A stretch of DNA of 64,000 bases from Cytobacillus oceanisediminis (GCF_003182355.1 NZ_QGTW01000007.1:62001-126000), one strand, 5' to 3'. Positions 53,724 through 62,714 are shown, numbered from the stretch's first letter. Notes: generated by a model from the letters alone, not told the origin. Numbers and translations are program-made.

Positions 53724-54368
53724 TTATGATAGTCTCTTTTCAAATGCCTTTTTAGTAAACATCGCCCTCAATGCTTCATATAGAACAATTGACAGAAACA
53801 CCCACATAAAACCCGCTGCAAAGCCTGCTGCAATATCGGAAGGATAATGCACCTTCATTATGATGCGGCTAATTCCCATCAGAAAAATCCAAACCCCTGC
53901 CAAAATGCCTGTAACCCATTTTACTTTAGCAGACTTTAACTCTTCTATAATGATAAATGCAATAAAAGTATAGAGGATCATCCCGATCATGGCATGCCCG
54001 CTCGGGAAGCTAAGGCTTGCCACGTTTACCAGATGTTCCTGGTCCGGGCGAGGCCTGCCAATTGCATCTTTGAGCCATTTGTTTACCTCATTCCCGATGG
54101 CTACGGCAAAAACAAGCGCTGCCATAGCTGTATAGTTCCTATGTTTCACCCAAAGCCAAACTAAAAAAAATAAGGTAACGATTCCAACACCAAGCTTGTT
54201 TCCTAAACGATCCATGAGTTCAAAAAATGGATAAGAACCTTCAGTAAATATGCCTGTAAAGAAAGATGACAGATAGCGATCAAAGCTTAATGTATCCCCG
54301 CTTTTGACAGCAAATAAAAAATAAAGAAAAATAGCTGCTGATGCAACCAGAAAAAAATATCCCCACAT
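53724..54368 (-). CDS. PAP2-family membrane phosphatase
   Basis: A 214-residue membrane protein with six hydrophobic segments. The three phosphatase motifs are KDAIGRPRP, FPSGHAM, and SRIIMKVHYPSD, giving the usual Arg-His-His catalytic set. Likely substrate is undecaprenyl pyrophosphate, phosphatidylglycerol phosphate or a related lipid phosphate. ATG at 54368 follows GAGGAAG; the frame extends to a TTG at 54386 ahead of that site. Single gene. Confidence 0.9.
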   Translation of the reverse strand: MWGYFFLVASAAIFLYFLFAVKSGDTLSFDRYLSSFFTGIFTEGSYPFFELMDRLGNKLGVGIVTLFFLVWLWVKHRNYTAMAALVFAVAIGNEVNKWLKDAIGRPRPDQEHLVNVASLSFPSGHAMIGMILYTFIAFIIIEELKSAKVKWVTGILAGVWIFLMGISRIIMKVHYPSDIAAGFAAGFMWVFLSIVLYEALRAMFTKKAFEKRLS

Positions 54369-54540
54369 AGACTTCCTCAATTCCAATCTTGCTTGCCCCT
54401 TCCATAATATACCTTAATCTATATTATCATTCTTTTTTTACCTTTATTATGTAAAATTTTCTGAATACGAAAAATCCCTCTTTATCTTAATAAAGAATGT
54501 TATAATAATGGAAAAATTAAATCAGTTGGGAGAGAGAATC

Positions 54541-55749
54541 ATGGCCGAAAATTTATTTAAAAAATTAGAAAGCTATTACGATGAAATGGTATCCATCCGC
54601 CGTTATCTGCATCAGCATCCGGAGGTATCTTTCAAGGAAGAGAAAACCGCCCATTACATTAAATCCTATTATGAGAAACTAGGTGTTGAAGTCCGTGGAC
54701 AAATCGGCGGAAATGGAGTAGTGGCTAAGGTTTATGGCAGCAAACCCGGCAAAACAATTGCTTTACGTGCTGACTTTGATGCACTCCCTATTCAGGATGA
54801 AAAAGATGTACTATATAAATCTTTGGTACCAGGGGTCATGCACGCCTGTGGTCATGACGGACATACAGCAACATTACTTGTCCTGGCAAAAGCACTTCAT
54901 GAAATGCGTGAAGAATTAGAAGGTACATATGTGATGATTCACCAGCATGCAGAGGAATATGCACCGGGTGGAGCCATTTCAATGATTGAAGATGGATGCC
55001 TTGATGGAGTTGACGCCATCTTCGGTACCCACTTATGGGCATCAGAGCCAACCGGAAAAATTCAGTACCGTGTAGGGCCATTTATGGCGGCAGCAGACCG
55101 ATTTGAAGTTACCGTCCAAGGGAAAGGCGGCCATGGAGCGCAGCCCCACAAAACGAAAGATGCGATTGTCACAGCTTCACAGCTTGTTGTTAATCTCCAG
55201 CAAATCGTAAGCAGAAAAGTTAATCCAATTGATTCAGCGGTAGTAACAATTGGTTCATTTGTTGCTGATAACGCGTTTAATGTTATTGCCGATAGAGCTA
55301 AATTAATCGGAACAGTTCGTACATTTAATGAAGAAGTGAGAACAAATATTGAAGAAGAAATTGAACGCGTCGTGAAAGGAACATGCTATACAGCTGACAG
55401 TTCTTATGAATATAACTATCATAGAGGCTATCCTGCTGTCGTAAATCACAAGGCTGAAACAGAATATTTAGTGGGCTGTGCCGAAAAAATTAATGATGTC
55501 AATTGTTTAGAAGAAACAGACCCTGAAATGGGCGGAGAGGATTTCGCTTATTACCTGCAGCATGTAAAAGGAACTTTCTTCTTTACTGGAGCCAAACCAG
55601 AAAACACAGGTGAGAATTTTCCGCACCACCATCCAAAATTTGATATCGATGAAAAAGCCATGCTCATTGCCGCAAAAACGCTGGGTGCAGCTGCTTTAAA
55701 TTATCACAGCTTCCAGGAAATAAAAGATTCAGTTGAAGTAGGACAGTAG
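54541..55749 (+). CDS. M20-family amidohydrolase (YhaA-like)
   Basis: A 402-residue zinc amidohydrolase of the hippurate/N-acyl-amino-acid hydrolase group. Metal-binding motifs are MHACGHDGHTA, HQHAEEYAPGG and MGGEDFAYY; the lid domain includes GKGGHGAQPHKTKDA. B. subtilis yhaA stands near ecsC in the same arrangement. ATG at 54541 follows GGGAGAGA; an upstream ATG at 54508 precedes that site. It probably removes acyl groups from an amino acid or cysteine conjugate; the substrate is unknown. Confidence 0.92.
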   Translation: MAENLFKKLESYYDEMVSIRRYLHQHPEVSFKEEKTAHYIKSYYEKLGVEVRGQIGGNGVVAKVYGSKPGKTIALRADFDALPIQDEKDVLYKSLVPGVMHACGHDGHTATLLVLAKALHEMREELEGTYVMIHQHAEEYAPGGAISMIEDGCLDGVDAIFGTHLWASEPTGKIQYRVGPFMAAADRFEVTVQGKGGHGAQPHKTKDAIVTASQLVVNLQQIVSRKVNPIDSAVVTIGSFVADNAFNVIADRAKLIGTVRTFNEEVRTNIEEEIERVVKGTCYTADSSYEYNYHRGYPAVVNHKAETEYLVGCAEKINDVNCLEETDPEMGGEDFAYYLQHVKGTFFFTGAKPENTGENFPHHHPKFDIDEKAMLIAAKTLGAAALNYHSFQEIKDSVEVGQ

Positions 55750-55768
55750 CAAAATTTAGAGTTGGATC

Positions 55769-55800
55769 AGCTGGCCGATTTTATTACAGGCCAGCTTATT
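55769..55800 (+). terminator. Intrinsic terminator after the M20 gene
   Basis: AGCTGGCC and GGCCAGCT pair around a 12-base loop and are followed by TATTTAT. Confidence 0.8.
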
Positions 55801-55809
55801 TATCATTCT

Positions 55810-55932
55810 TTTTGACGCAAATAGCTTCAGGGACGATGCATTGATCAGTCTTTTCGACGCAATTAATTCCGGGACAACGAAATTTACCGTCCACCACGAC
55901 ACAATTAATAAGGGAATCGACTCATTTCCCTC
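55810..55932. repeat. Three degenerate ~41-bp tandem units (half-period about 20.5 bp)
   Basis: Units start at 55810, 55851 and 55892. Each reads roughly TTTCGACGCAATTAATTC, then GGGACAACGA and a variable end. A GACG-like motif recurs about every 20 bp through the array. No gene is present between the M20 and ecsC terminators. Confidence 0.7.
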
Positions 55933-55947
55933 CCCGCCAATAAATTA

Positions 55948-55987
55948 AAACAGCCCCAAGCCTAATCAGGCCTCGGAGCTGTTTTTA
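55948..55987 (-). terminator. Intrinsic terminator of the ecs operon
   Basis: AAACAGC and GCTGTTT bound a longer imperfect stem with GGCCT/AGGC inside. It overlaps the last codons and stop of ecsC. Confidence 0.75.
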
Positions 55988-56687
55988 ATATTCGAAGGCG
56001 ATAGGCATTTTTCGCCGTTTCACCCAGATGGTCAAGCAAATTGTAGTTCGCATAGGCCCCAACTGCAGCTCCTATTCCTGGCACAAGCTGAAGCATTTTA
56101 ACGAAGTCGATATAATCCCGGTACTCCTGCTGAAATTCTTTCCAGTCCAATTCTGCCAAACCCTCTTTGCGGTCTTCCCACTCTTCAATCAGCTTAAGGG
56201 TGTCCTTTCTTTTATCATCGCTTGAAAACGCGAGCTGAAAGATATGCAGGATGAAGAGCCGTTCTTCATACTCATTTGTATCATACCCATAGATGACAGC
56301 AGCCTCAAAAAGGAATTTCATTTTAATGCTTAACAGGAGAGGGAAATCAGCCAGGCCAAGGAGGATCCCTCCCGCTCCTGTACCAGCTCCCTCTACAGCA
56401 GCCGTTTTGCGGAAAGACGCAATCTTTTGCTTCAGCATTTCATCCATATCGGCCAATGTGCTGCCGGAAGCTTGCTTTTTCCTTGTGGTTGCGTTTGATC
56501 CTATCAGAGTTGCCTTCACCATATTTTTAATGCTATCTGTGATGATTTGATGTGCTTTTTCCGGTATAAGGCTATTTATCTTGGTTTGCGCTTTTTTTGA
56601 AAGGCGATTTAGCAGGCTGGAGCGTTTATTTATTTGCCTCTTCCATTCCTCGATTTCCTGATATGCTTTTAATTCATACTGTTTCAT
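55962..56687 (-). CDS. ecsC: EcsC-family protein
   Basis: A 241-residue member of the EcsC family, third gene of the ecs locus. SKKAQTKINSLIPEKAHQII and GTGAGGILLGLADFPLLLSI are the conserved segments; the glycine-rich second one looks membrane-associated. Function is not known, and ecsC is dispensable for Ecs transport in B. subtilis. ATG at 56687 follows AAGGAAGG. It lies 63 bp after ecsB. Confidence 0.9.
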   Translation of the reverse strand: MKQYELKAYQEIEEWKRQINKRSSLLNRLSKKAQTKINSLIPEKAHQIITDSIKNMVKATLIGSNATTRKKQASGSTLADMDEMLKQKIASFRKTAAVEGAGTGAGGILLGLADFPLLLSIKMKFLFEAAVIYGYDTNEYEERLFILHIFQLAFSSDDKRKDTLKLIEEWEDRKEGLAELDWKEFQQEYRDYIDFVKMLQLVPGIGAAVGAYANYNLLDHLGETAKNAYRLRILKTAPRPD

Positions 56688-56750
56688 GACATACCTTCCT
56701 TTTGTCAGGATTGTTACTAATACGCATATCACAAGGGAATAGTTTCAAAT

Positions 56751-57974
56751 TTATTTATTATTGGCCCCCCGCAAGCGCTTTTGGATATACATATGGGTAT
56801 ACACATAGGCAAAAACAATGCCTGCGGCTAAAGATAACAGCGAAGCCAGCCAATCTCCCTTTGCCAAAACAGCAATCGATAGTAAGAATGACTGCAAATA
56901 TAAAATGCCTGACAGCAATTGTCTAAAGGATTTTTCTTTAAGCTTTTCTTGAACAGGGTATAGTTTCACCCATAATTTATTTTGATAGTGGTTCCAAAGC
57001 GGCAAAAGCTGAAAGCCCGTTAAATACATAAAAAGCAATACCAGCAGAACTTGGCCAATACCAAATGAAATTAAATAAATTGCTCCCCCTCCGATGATTG
57101 TTAAACGGATAAAAAGTCCCAAATAATCACCTGAACGAAGAAATGTCCTTATAAATAGATTTTTGAAAGTCTCTTCCTGCTTAAACGGAATGCTTGCAAG
57201 CAGCCAATCAAGCCACTTACGCCTCTTCACCCGGTCCCTCAGCTTAGGAACATCTGTAAACATATTAGCCAGCCGGTAAAAAGAAGTCATTCTTCTTTCC
57301 TCCTGGTCAATTAAGAACTCCCATTTTAACGCCTTATTTTTTGATTTCATGCTGAAGTACCAATACAGTACCACTAGCAGGACTCCGACCGCCAGAGTAA
57401 AAATCGGGGATGCGCCTGAGAACAGCAAATATAGAAATACGGCATTGACTGCATAACGGACAAAAGCATCCAATAAATGAACGTTTGTATCAACATAATA
57501 TTGAATTTTCCAGCGTATAAGCAGATTGACTGCTTTTAACGCCAGCAAAATAAGCAAAAACGGCAAAAAGGCTTGGAAGTCTCCTTCATTGACAAGTGCA
57601 TACATTGGCATAAAAATCCCGAGCCCCACGATAAGCAAGTAGGCATGCACCAAAAAGCTGACAGCCATCGAACGTTTAAAATAACCTGAAAGCCGGTTTT
57701 CAAGCGGCAGAAGAAACACTTTATCCGCTTCTGAAAGGAACGTATAAATTGGGCTGTATGTAAGTAAAATGGCGAGAATAAGTGCCATCACTGGAGCAGC
57801 GGGAAACTGCTCCGGCAATGTCTTTAGCCATTCCTGATAATAGTATGCGGCTGTTCCCAGCAGGAAGACCATGACAATGACAATATGGCCATTAAAAATA
57901 TATCGGAGGTAGCGGGAAAGCTCTTTGCTTGTCTTTCCGAACCGCTCTTTCCATAATCGTTTTTCATCAAACAT
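56751..57974 (-). CDS. ecsB: ABC transporter membrane protein EcsB
   Basis: A 407-residue membrane subunit of the EcsAB exporter, which affects secretion, competence and intramembrane proteolysis by RasP in B. subtilis. FDEKRLWKERFGKTSKELSR starts the protein, as in B. subtilis EcsB (408 residues), followed by about eight hydrophobic segments. ATG at 57974 follows AAAGGAAG and overlaps the end of ecsA by 8 bp. Confidence 0.94.
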   Translation of the reverse strand: MFDEKRLWKERFGKTSKELSRYLRYIFNGHIVIVMVFLLGTAAYYYQEWLKTLPEQFPAAPVMALILAILLTYSPIYTFLSEADKVFLLPLENRLSGYFKRSMAVSFLVHAYLLIVGLGIFMPMYALVNEGDFQAFLPFLLILLALKAVNLLIRWKIQYYVDTNVHLLDAFVRYAVNAVFLYLLFSGASPIFTLAVGVLLVVLYWYFSMKSKNKALKWEFLIDQEERRMTSFYRLANMFTDVPKLRDRVKRRKWLDWLLASIPFKQEETFKNLFIRTFLRSGDYLGLFIRLTIIGGGAIYLISFGIGQVLLVLLFMYLTGFQLLPLWNHYQNKLWVKLYPVQEKLKEKSFRQLLSGILYLQSFLLSIAVLAKGDWLASLLSLAAGIVFAYVYTHMYIQKRLRGANNK

Positions 57975-58707
57975 AGTCTTCTTCCTTTGTGAGCTGAATA
58001 TATAAATCGTCAAGAGTCGCTCCCGGCATGGCAAATTGCTGCTGCAGCTCTGCTAAAGTGCCTTTTGCCCTTACTTTACCTTCATGTAAAATAACGAAGC
58101 GGTCACAATATCTTTCTGCGGTGGCTAGGATATGTGTAGACATAAGAATGCCTGCCCCGCTCTCTTTCATCATTTTCATAAGGTCAAGCAATGACTGGAT
58201 TCCAAGCGGATCAAGTCCTACGAAAGGCTCATCAACTATATATAATGACGGCTGGACAAGAAAGGCACACATAATCATTACCTTCTGCTTCATCCCTTTT
58301 GAAAAATGGGCGGGAAACCATTTCAGTCTCTTTTCCATCCGAAATTCCTTCAGAAGCTTTTCCTGTCTTTTTTTATATTCCGCTTCCGTCAAATCGTAGG
58401 CCATTGCTGTAATCCTCAAATGCTCCTCCAATGTTAATTCATCATAAAGAATAGGCGTTTCCGGCACAAAGGTGAATTGTTTGCGATAGCCTTCTTTATC
58501 TTTGAGAAACTCCTTGCCATTTATCGTGACCCCGCCTTCATGCGGTTCCATCAGGCCAATTACATGTTTTATAGTCGTGCTCTTTCCTGCACCGTTCAGA
58601 CCTATCAGGCCCACTATTTCATTTTCCCCCACTTCAAAGGAAACGTCCTTCAAAACCGGGTTTCTAGTATAGCCGCCTGTTACATTCTTTATCTCCAAAA
58701 GAGCCAT
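57967..58707 (-). CDS. ecsA: ABC transporter ATP-binding protein EcsA
   Basis: ATPase of the Ecs exporter. The 246-residue protein has Walker A GLNGAGKSTT near residue 37. KGMKQKVMIMCAFLVQPSLY covers the atypical signature region, and YIVDEPFVGLDP is Walker B. ATG at 58707 follows GGAAGG; a TTG at 58713 lies closer to that site and is less likely. First gene of ecsABC, divergent from hit. Confidence 0.95.
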   Translation of the reverse strand: MALLEIKNVTGGYTRNPVLKDVSFEVGENEIVGLIGLNGAGKSTTIKHVIGLMEPHEGGVTINGKEFLKDKEGYRKQFTFVPETPILYDELTLEEHLRITAMAYDLTEAEYKKRQEKLLKEFRMEKRLKWFPAHFSKGMKQKVMIMCAFLVQPSLYIVDEPFVGLDPLGIQSLLDLMKMMKESGAGILMSTHILATAERYCDRFVILHEGKVRAKGTLAELQQQFAMPGATLDDLYIQLTKEEDYV

Positions 58708-58875
58708 TCTCAACGTCCTTCCATTATGCTATAAGACCATTGTAAAAAAAGCCAAAGCGAATTGTCCAGTTTGGCAAAACTCTTTAAATTTATTTACATA
58801 TAAAAACTCAAAGCGGGCATTCTAATTTTTGAAGGGGAAACAAGTCATTTGATTCCATCGAATGATCAAAACTTG

Positions 58876-59252
58876 AAATGAGGTGTCTGTCGCAGACAGT
58901 TTCCTTTCAATATAAGCTTCAAACGTTCCTAACAAGGGGATGGTTGCATTGCACAACAGTGTGAAAACCTGCTGATCTTAAACACTTGATCGCTTTACCC
59001 GTAAGTGGTCACTAAGTCATTTTTAAATGAGGTGTTTGTCAAAGACTATCATCCAGGCTTTATAAGTTGAGAAACATATAAAGAAATAAGGGGATGGTAC
59101 GATTGAACAAAGATCGATTTTCTCTAGAAATAAACACAATTCATTAAAAATGAGGTGTTTGTCAAAGAGAATTTCCTGAAGTAGAAACGTCCATTAGAGA
59201 AGCTTCCCCTTCACGAAGGCAGGATTCCCAGCGGATCCTGCCTTTATTATTA
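58876..59252. repeat. Intergenic block with three TGAGGTGTTTGTC repeats and a terminal hairpin
   Basis: AAATGAGGTGT(C/T)TGTC occurs at 58876, 59025 and 59148, and AAGGGGATGGT at 58934 and 59088. The block ends in a strong plus-strand terminator (GGCAGGAT and ATCCTGCC then TTTATTATT, 59220-59250), 60 bp before hit. It holds no protein gene and may specify a short noncoding transcript. Confidence 0.6.
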
Positions 59253-59315
59253 TCGTTTTCTGTTGAATATGGTAAAATCGAGAAAATGGCTAAAACGAAG
59301 ATTGGAGATGTTTAA

Positions 59316-59735
59316 ATGAGCGATTGTATTTTCTGCAAAATTATCAACGGTGAAATCCCTGCAGCCAAAGTTTATGAAAACGAACATGTGATGGCGTTCC
59401 TGGATATTAGCCAGGTCACAAAGGGACATACGCTTGTAATCCCCAAAGTACATAAAGAAAATTTATATGAAATGGATCCGGAAACAGCTCGAAATTATTT
59501 CGAAGCAGTTCCGGAAATTGCAAAAGCCATTAAAGCCGAGTTCGATCCGGTGGGTTTAAATTTGATTAATAACAATGGTGAACTTGCAGGGCAAACTGTA
59601 TTCCATTTTCATTCGCATCTTATCCCTCGCTATGGCAAAAGTGATGGATTGGGAGTTGTCTGGAAGTCACATCAATCTGAATATACGGCATCCGACCTTC
59701 AAGAAATCTCAGAAGCCATAAAAAAGCATCTTTAG
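59316..59735 (+). CDS. hit: HIT-family protein Hit
   Basis: A 139-residue histidine-triad nucleotide hydrolase or transferase. CIFCKIINGEIPAAKVYENE starts the protein, with the zinc-type cysteines, and HFHSHLIPR is the HIT motif. In B. subtilis hit is divergent from ecsA, as here. ATG follows GGAGATG. A terminator lies directly after the gene. Confidence 0.95.
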   Translation: MSDCIFCKIINGEIPAAKVYENEHVMAFLDISQVTKGHTLVIPKVHKENLYEMDPETARNYFEAVPEIAKAIKAEFDPVGLNLINNNGELAGQTVFHFHSHLIPRYGKSDGLGVVWKSHQSEYTASDLQEISEAIKKHL

Positions 59736-59742
59736 TACTCTG

Positions 59743-59778
59743 GCTTTCCTGTTCCCCACAGGAAAGCTTTTCGTTTTT
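59743..59778 (+). terminator. Intrinsic terminator after hit
   Basis: GCTTTCCTG and CAGGAAAGC pair around a seven-base loop, followed by TTTTCGTTTTT. Confidence 0.92.
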
Positions 59779-59947
59779 AGCTACCATACTCCCCTTAAAT
59801 AATATGATGCCATTCCAATTAATTTTCTAAATGTTCATTATTTTCTCTGTACAAAACAATAAATTTTGATAACATATAAAATATCTTTATTTCTTCACAG
59901 CGTTATAGTAAAACAAAAATATTTTCATTTAATTTGGAGGGAGAAAA

Positions 59948-61030
59948 ATGAACCGTGCACTAAATTTTAATGCAGGTCCTTCAGCATTGCCAGAAGCGGT
60001 TTTAAAGGAAGCAGAAAAAAATTGGCTGGATTTCAATGGTACAGGAATGGCAATTATGGAACTTAGCCATAGAAGCAAGGAATATCAAGCTGTCCATGAT
60101 AAAGCAATCTCATTGCTAAAGAAATTATTATCTATCCCCGATGATTACGAAGTACTTTTTATCCAGGGCGGAGCAAGCCTCCAATTTTCAATGGTTCCGA
60201 TGAACTTGCTTAGCAAAAGCCAAACAGCCCAATATGTTTTAAGCGGCTCTTGGTCGGAAAAGGCTTTAAAAGAAGCAAACAAAATCGGCAAAACCTTTAT
60301 TGCAGCTTCAAGCAAGGATCAGAAATACCGCTTTATTCCGGAACATAACGAAGATTGTGATCTGGAAAATGCTGCTTACCTTCACATTACAAGCAACAAT
60401 ACCATTTATGGAACGCAATGGCATTCCTTTCCTTCAAATAAGAAAACGCCATTAATTGCAGACATGTCCAGTGATATTTTAAGCAGGCCATTAGATATGA
60501 GCAATTTTGATTTAATTTATGCTGGGGCCCAGAAAAATCTTGGACCTTCAGGGGTTACAGTGGTAATTATCCGCAAAGAACTTTTGGAAAAATCATCTGA
60601 AGAATTGCCATCCATGCTGAATTATAATACTTATGCCAAGAATAACTCCCTATATAACACACCTCCTACCCTGGCAATCTATTTACTGACCTTAGTGCTG
60701 GAATGGGCGGATAAGGAAGGCGGCCTTGAGCAGATTGAGAAAATGAATGAAGAGAAAGCAAAAATCCTCTATGATGTAATAGATGAAAGTGACGGCTTTT
60801 ACCTGGGGCATGCTCTTAAAGGTAGCAGATCCCGTATGAATGTCACTTTTAACCTGCACAACGAAGAGGCCTCAAAGGACTTTTTGCATCAAGCAAAAGA
60901 AGCTGGCTTTGTTGGACTGGGCGGACACCGTTCTATTGGAGGCTGCCGGGCTTCCATTTATAATGCTGTACCGGCTGAACATGTCCAAAAACTTGCTGAA
61001 TTTATGAAAGCTTTCAAAAACAGAAATTAA
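59948..61030 (+). CDS. serC: Phosphoserine aminotransferase SerC
   Basis: PLP enzyme converting 3-phosphohydroxypyruvate and glutamate to phosphoserine; also used in pyridoxine synthesis in some bacteria. The 360 residues begin LNFNAGPSALPEAVL. DLIYAGAQKNLGPSGVTVVI carries the PLP lysine, and VGLGGHRSIGGCRASIYNAV closes the active site. ATG at 59948 follows TTTGGAGGG. It is followed by trpP, as in B. subtilis. Confidence 0.97.
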   Translation: MNRALNFNAGPSALPEAVLKEAEKNWLDFNGTGMAIMELSHRSKEYQAVHDKAISLLKKLLSIPDDYEVLFIQGGASLQFSMVPMNLLSKSQTAQYVLSGSWSEKALKEANKIGKTFIAASSKDQKYRFIPEHNEDCDLENAAYLHITSNNTIYGTQWHSFPSNKKTPLIADMSSDILSRPLDMSNFDLIYAGAQKNLGPSGVTVVIIRKELLEKSSEELPSMLNYNTYAKNNSLYNTPPTLAIYLLTLVLEWADKEGGLEQIEKMNEEKAKILYDVIDESDGFYLGHALKGSRSRMNVTFNLHNEEASKDFLHQAKEAGFVGLGGHRSIGGCRASIYNAVPAEHVQKLAEFMKAFKNRN

Positions 61031-61128
61031 AAGATATTAACACCCTTTTAATTCAAATGATATGTGTTATAATGAGTTAAAGTTTTTCGCTGCAGGCAAC
61101 GAGTGCACTGCAGGAGGAACAATTTTAA

Positions 61129-61157
61129 GAGCTTTAGAATAGCAGAGGAGAGATGAG
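61129..61157 (+). promoter_or_regulatory. TRAP-binding (G/U)AG repeat leader overlapping the trpP ribosome site
   Basis: GAG or TAG triplets begin at 61129, 61135, 61140, 61145, 61150 and 61155, the last five exactly 5 nt apart, that is, 2-nt spacers. The GAGGAG part is also the Shine-Dalgarno sequence, so TRAP bound to tryptophan would block translation. Further GAGs occur upstream at 61101 and 61114. Confidence 0.85.
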
Positions 61158-61159
61158 AA

Positions 61160-61687
61160 ATGAATACAAAAAATTTGGTGGCCCTTTCCCTTTTAGTTGG
61201 GATGGGAGCAGTACTGCATGCTGTAGTTCCGGGATTTTTCCTTGGAATGAAACCAGATATGATGCTTACAATGATGTTTTTGGGAATTATCCTTTTTCCT
61301 GACAGAAAGAGTGTTTTGCTTTTGGGATTGGTAACAGGTTTAATTTCAGGCCTAACTACAACCTTCCCCGGCGGGTTATTACCTAATATTATTGATAAGC
61401 CAGTTACAGCTTTCACATTTTTCGCCTTGTTTTTAGCATTAAACAAATTCCGTAAGTCCATACTCAGTGCAGCTGTGCTAACAGCGGTCGGAACAATTGT
61501 TTCAGGGGTCATATTTTTAACTTCGGCATTCCTGATCGTCGGACTTCCTGGGCCATTCGCAGCATTGTTTGCAGCAGTTGTATTGCCGGCAGCTGCCGTT
61601 AATACAGTGGCTATGGTAATCCTTTACCCGGTTGCACAATCAATTGCAAACAGAACGAAGCTGACGCAGCAACCCATCAGTCAATAA
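61160..61687 (+). CDS. trpP: Tryptophan transporter TrpP
   Basis: A 175-residue membrane protein of the TrpP family (B. subtilis YhaG). It opens MNTKNLVALSLLVGMGAVLH and holds about five hydrophobic segments, with GFFLGMKPDMMLTMMFLGII conserved between the first two. It is a substrate-specific component of tryptophan uptake. Neighbours serC and yhaH match B. subtilis. Translation is probably controlled by TRAP through the triplet repeats that include its ribosome site. Confidence 0.93.
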   Translation: MNTKNLVALSLLVGMGAVLHAVVPGFFLGMKPDMMLTMMFLGIILFPDRKSVLLLGLVTGLISGLTTTFPGGLLPNIIDKPVTAFTFFALFLALNKFRKSILSAAVLTAVGTIVSGVIFLTSAFLIVGLPGPFAALFAAVVLPAAAVNTVAMVILYPVAQSIANRTKLTQQPISQ

Positions 61688-61698
61688 TATATAATATA

Positions 61699-61730
61699 AG
61701 CCCGCAGACTGCGGGCTTTTCTATATTTTT
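61699..61730 (+). terminator. Intrinsic terminator after trpP
   Basis: AGCCCGCAG and CTGCGGGCT form a stem with a very short loop, followed by TTTCTATATTTTT. Confidence 0.9.
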
Positions 61731-61732
61731 AC

Positions 61733-61924
61733 TTATTGAAAACTCCCCACAATCAGGCCAAGCAAGAATAAGAGTGCTCCCCCCGCTGCTAAAGCAGCGG
61801 CTCTTTTTTTAAGAACATATCTCGGAGGATAGACTCCCGGTTTTTTTATTGAAAGCAAAAAATGGATTCCCCCCAAAAATAACACCATACTTAATGCAAA
61901 TAAGCCAGCCGCCGCTCCCGACAA
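61733..61924 (-). CDS. Small two-helix membrane protein
   Basis: A 63-residue protein with two hydrophobic segments (about residues 4-27 and 44-62) joined by a basic proline-containing loop (KKPGVYPPRYVLKKR). I place the start at TTG 61924, six bases after GGGAGGAG; the frame extends to a TTG at 61942 ahead of that site. It is convergent with trpP. No family is recognised. Confidence 0.65.
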   Translation of the reverse strand: MSGAAAGLFALSMVLFLGGIHFLLSIKKPGVYPPRYVLKKRAAALAAGGALLFLLGLIVGSFQ

Positions 61925-62060
61925 CCGATCTCCTCCCTTCAAACAACAGGATGTAAGTAACCCTTAGTGAATTCTATGCCTGTTTCCGGCCAGCTATGAG
62001 AGGATATGGTTTACCATCCTTCTTTTTGTGATATAGATAGAGGAGAGTTCCTTAAATTTT

Positions 62061-62277
62061 TGGCTGTGTTGAAGCTCAATGTTGATTTTTGCACTTTGCT
62101 GATTGGAGCAAAAGGCGAGGTCCTCGATATGCTTTCGAATTTCCTTCGTGCGGTGTTTATTGGAGGGTGCTTATTCTCTTTCCAGAGGGAGTGAGGCTCA
62201 AAGGGGGATCCCGCAGGCTTAATGCTTGAAGAGCGTCAGACTTAGCGTTGGAATCAACAGGCAAAGTTAAAAGATCC
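62061..62277. repeat. Bacillus-type GC-rich intergenic repeat, copy 3 (reverse orientation, degenerate)
   Basis: Read on the minus strand it starts TTAACTTTGCCTGTTGATTC and ends with a GCTCCAATCAGC-like segment, matching the ends of copies 1 and 2. The middle is decayed. It lies between the small membrane-protein gene and yhaH. Confidence 0.55.
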
Positions 62278-62348
62278 TATTTTTCAGCTTTAGAAAAAGG
62301 AATAATGTAGTAAAATAGACATATAATCAAGATTTTGAGGTGAAGTTC

Positions 62349-62708
62349 ATGAAAGTCAAATCTTTATTGCTTGGATTCTTAGTGGGCGGTGCTGCTGCCG
62401 GCATTTCCACTCTTTTAACAGCACCCGCTTCAGGGAGAGAAGCAAGGCAATATTTAAAAGACAGCAAACACACTTTAAAAAACCAATTATCAGAGCTAAA
62501 GGCTGAAATAATGGATATAAAAAATTCAGCTTCTTTTGCATCCAAAGAAGGAAAATCTGCATTTAAAGAGTTCTCGAAAGACATCAAACATTCCATTAAT
62601 AATTGGAAGAATGAGATTCGCCCCCATCAGCACGAGCTGCAGCGCGAATTGCAGGAAATTGAAGAAGCGATCCACGAGCTTGAAACAAACTTAAATTCAA
62701 ATAAATGA
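62349..62708 (+). CDS. yhaH: YtxH-domain protein YhaH
   Basis: A 119-residue protein with one N-terminal hydrophobic segment containing the YtxH signature GFLVGGAAAGISTLLTAPAS GR, followed by a long charged coiled coil (LSELKAEIMDIKNSA onwards). It resembles B. subtilis YhaH, which sits beside scoC. General-stress proteins YtxH and YtxG are of the same type. ATG at 62349 follows GAGGTGA; a GTG at 62340 overlaps that site. Confidence 0.88.
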   Translation: MKVKSLLLGFLVGGAAAGISTLLTAPASGREARQYLKDSKHTLKNQLSELKAEIMDIKNSASFASKEGKSAFKEFSKDIKHSINNWKNEIRPHQHELQRELQEIEEAIHELETNLNSNK

Positions 62709-62714
62709 TTTTCC

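Noticed and set aside
59088..59110. T-box leader suggested by GGGGATGGTACGATTG
   Set aside because: The T-box core AGGGTGGNACCGCG is not matched, the same block occurs again at 58934 in variant form, and hit is not an amino acid gene.
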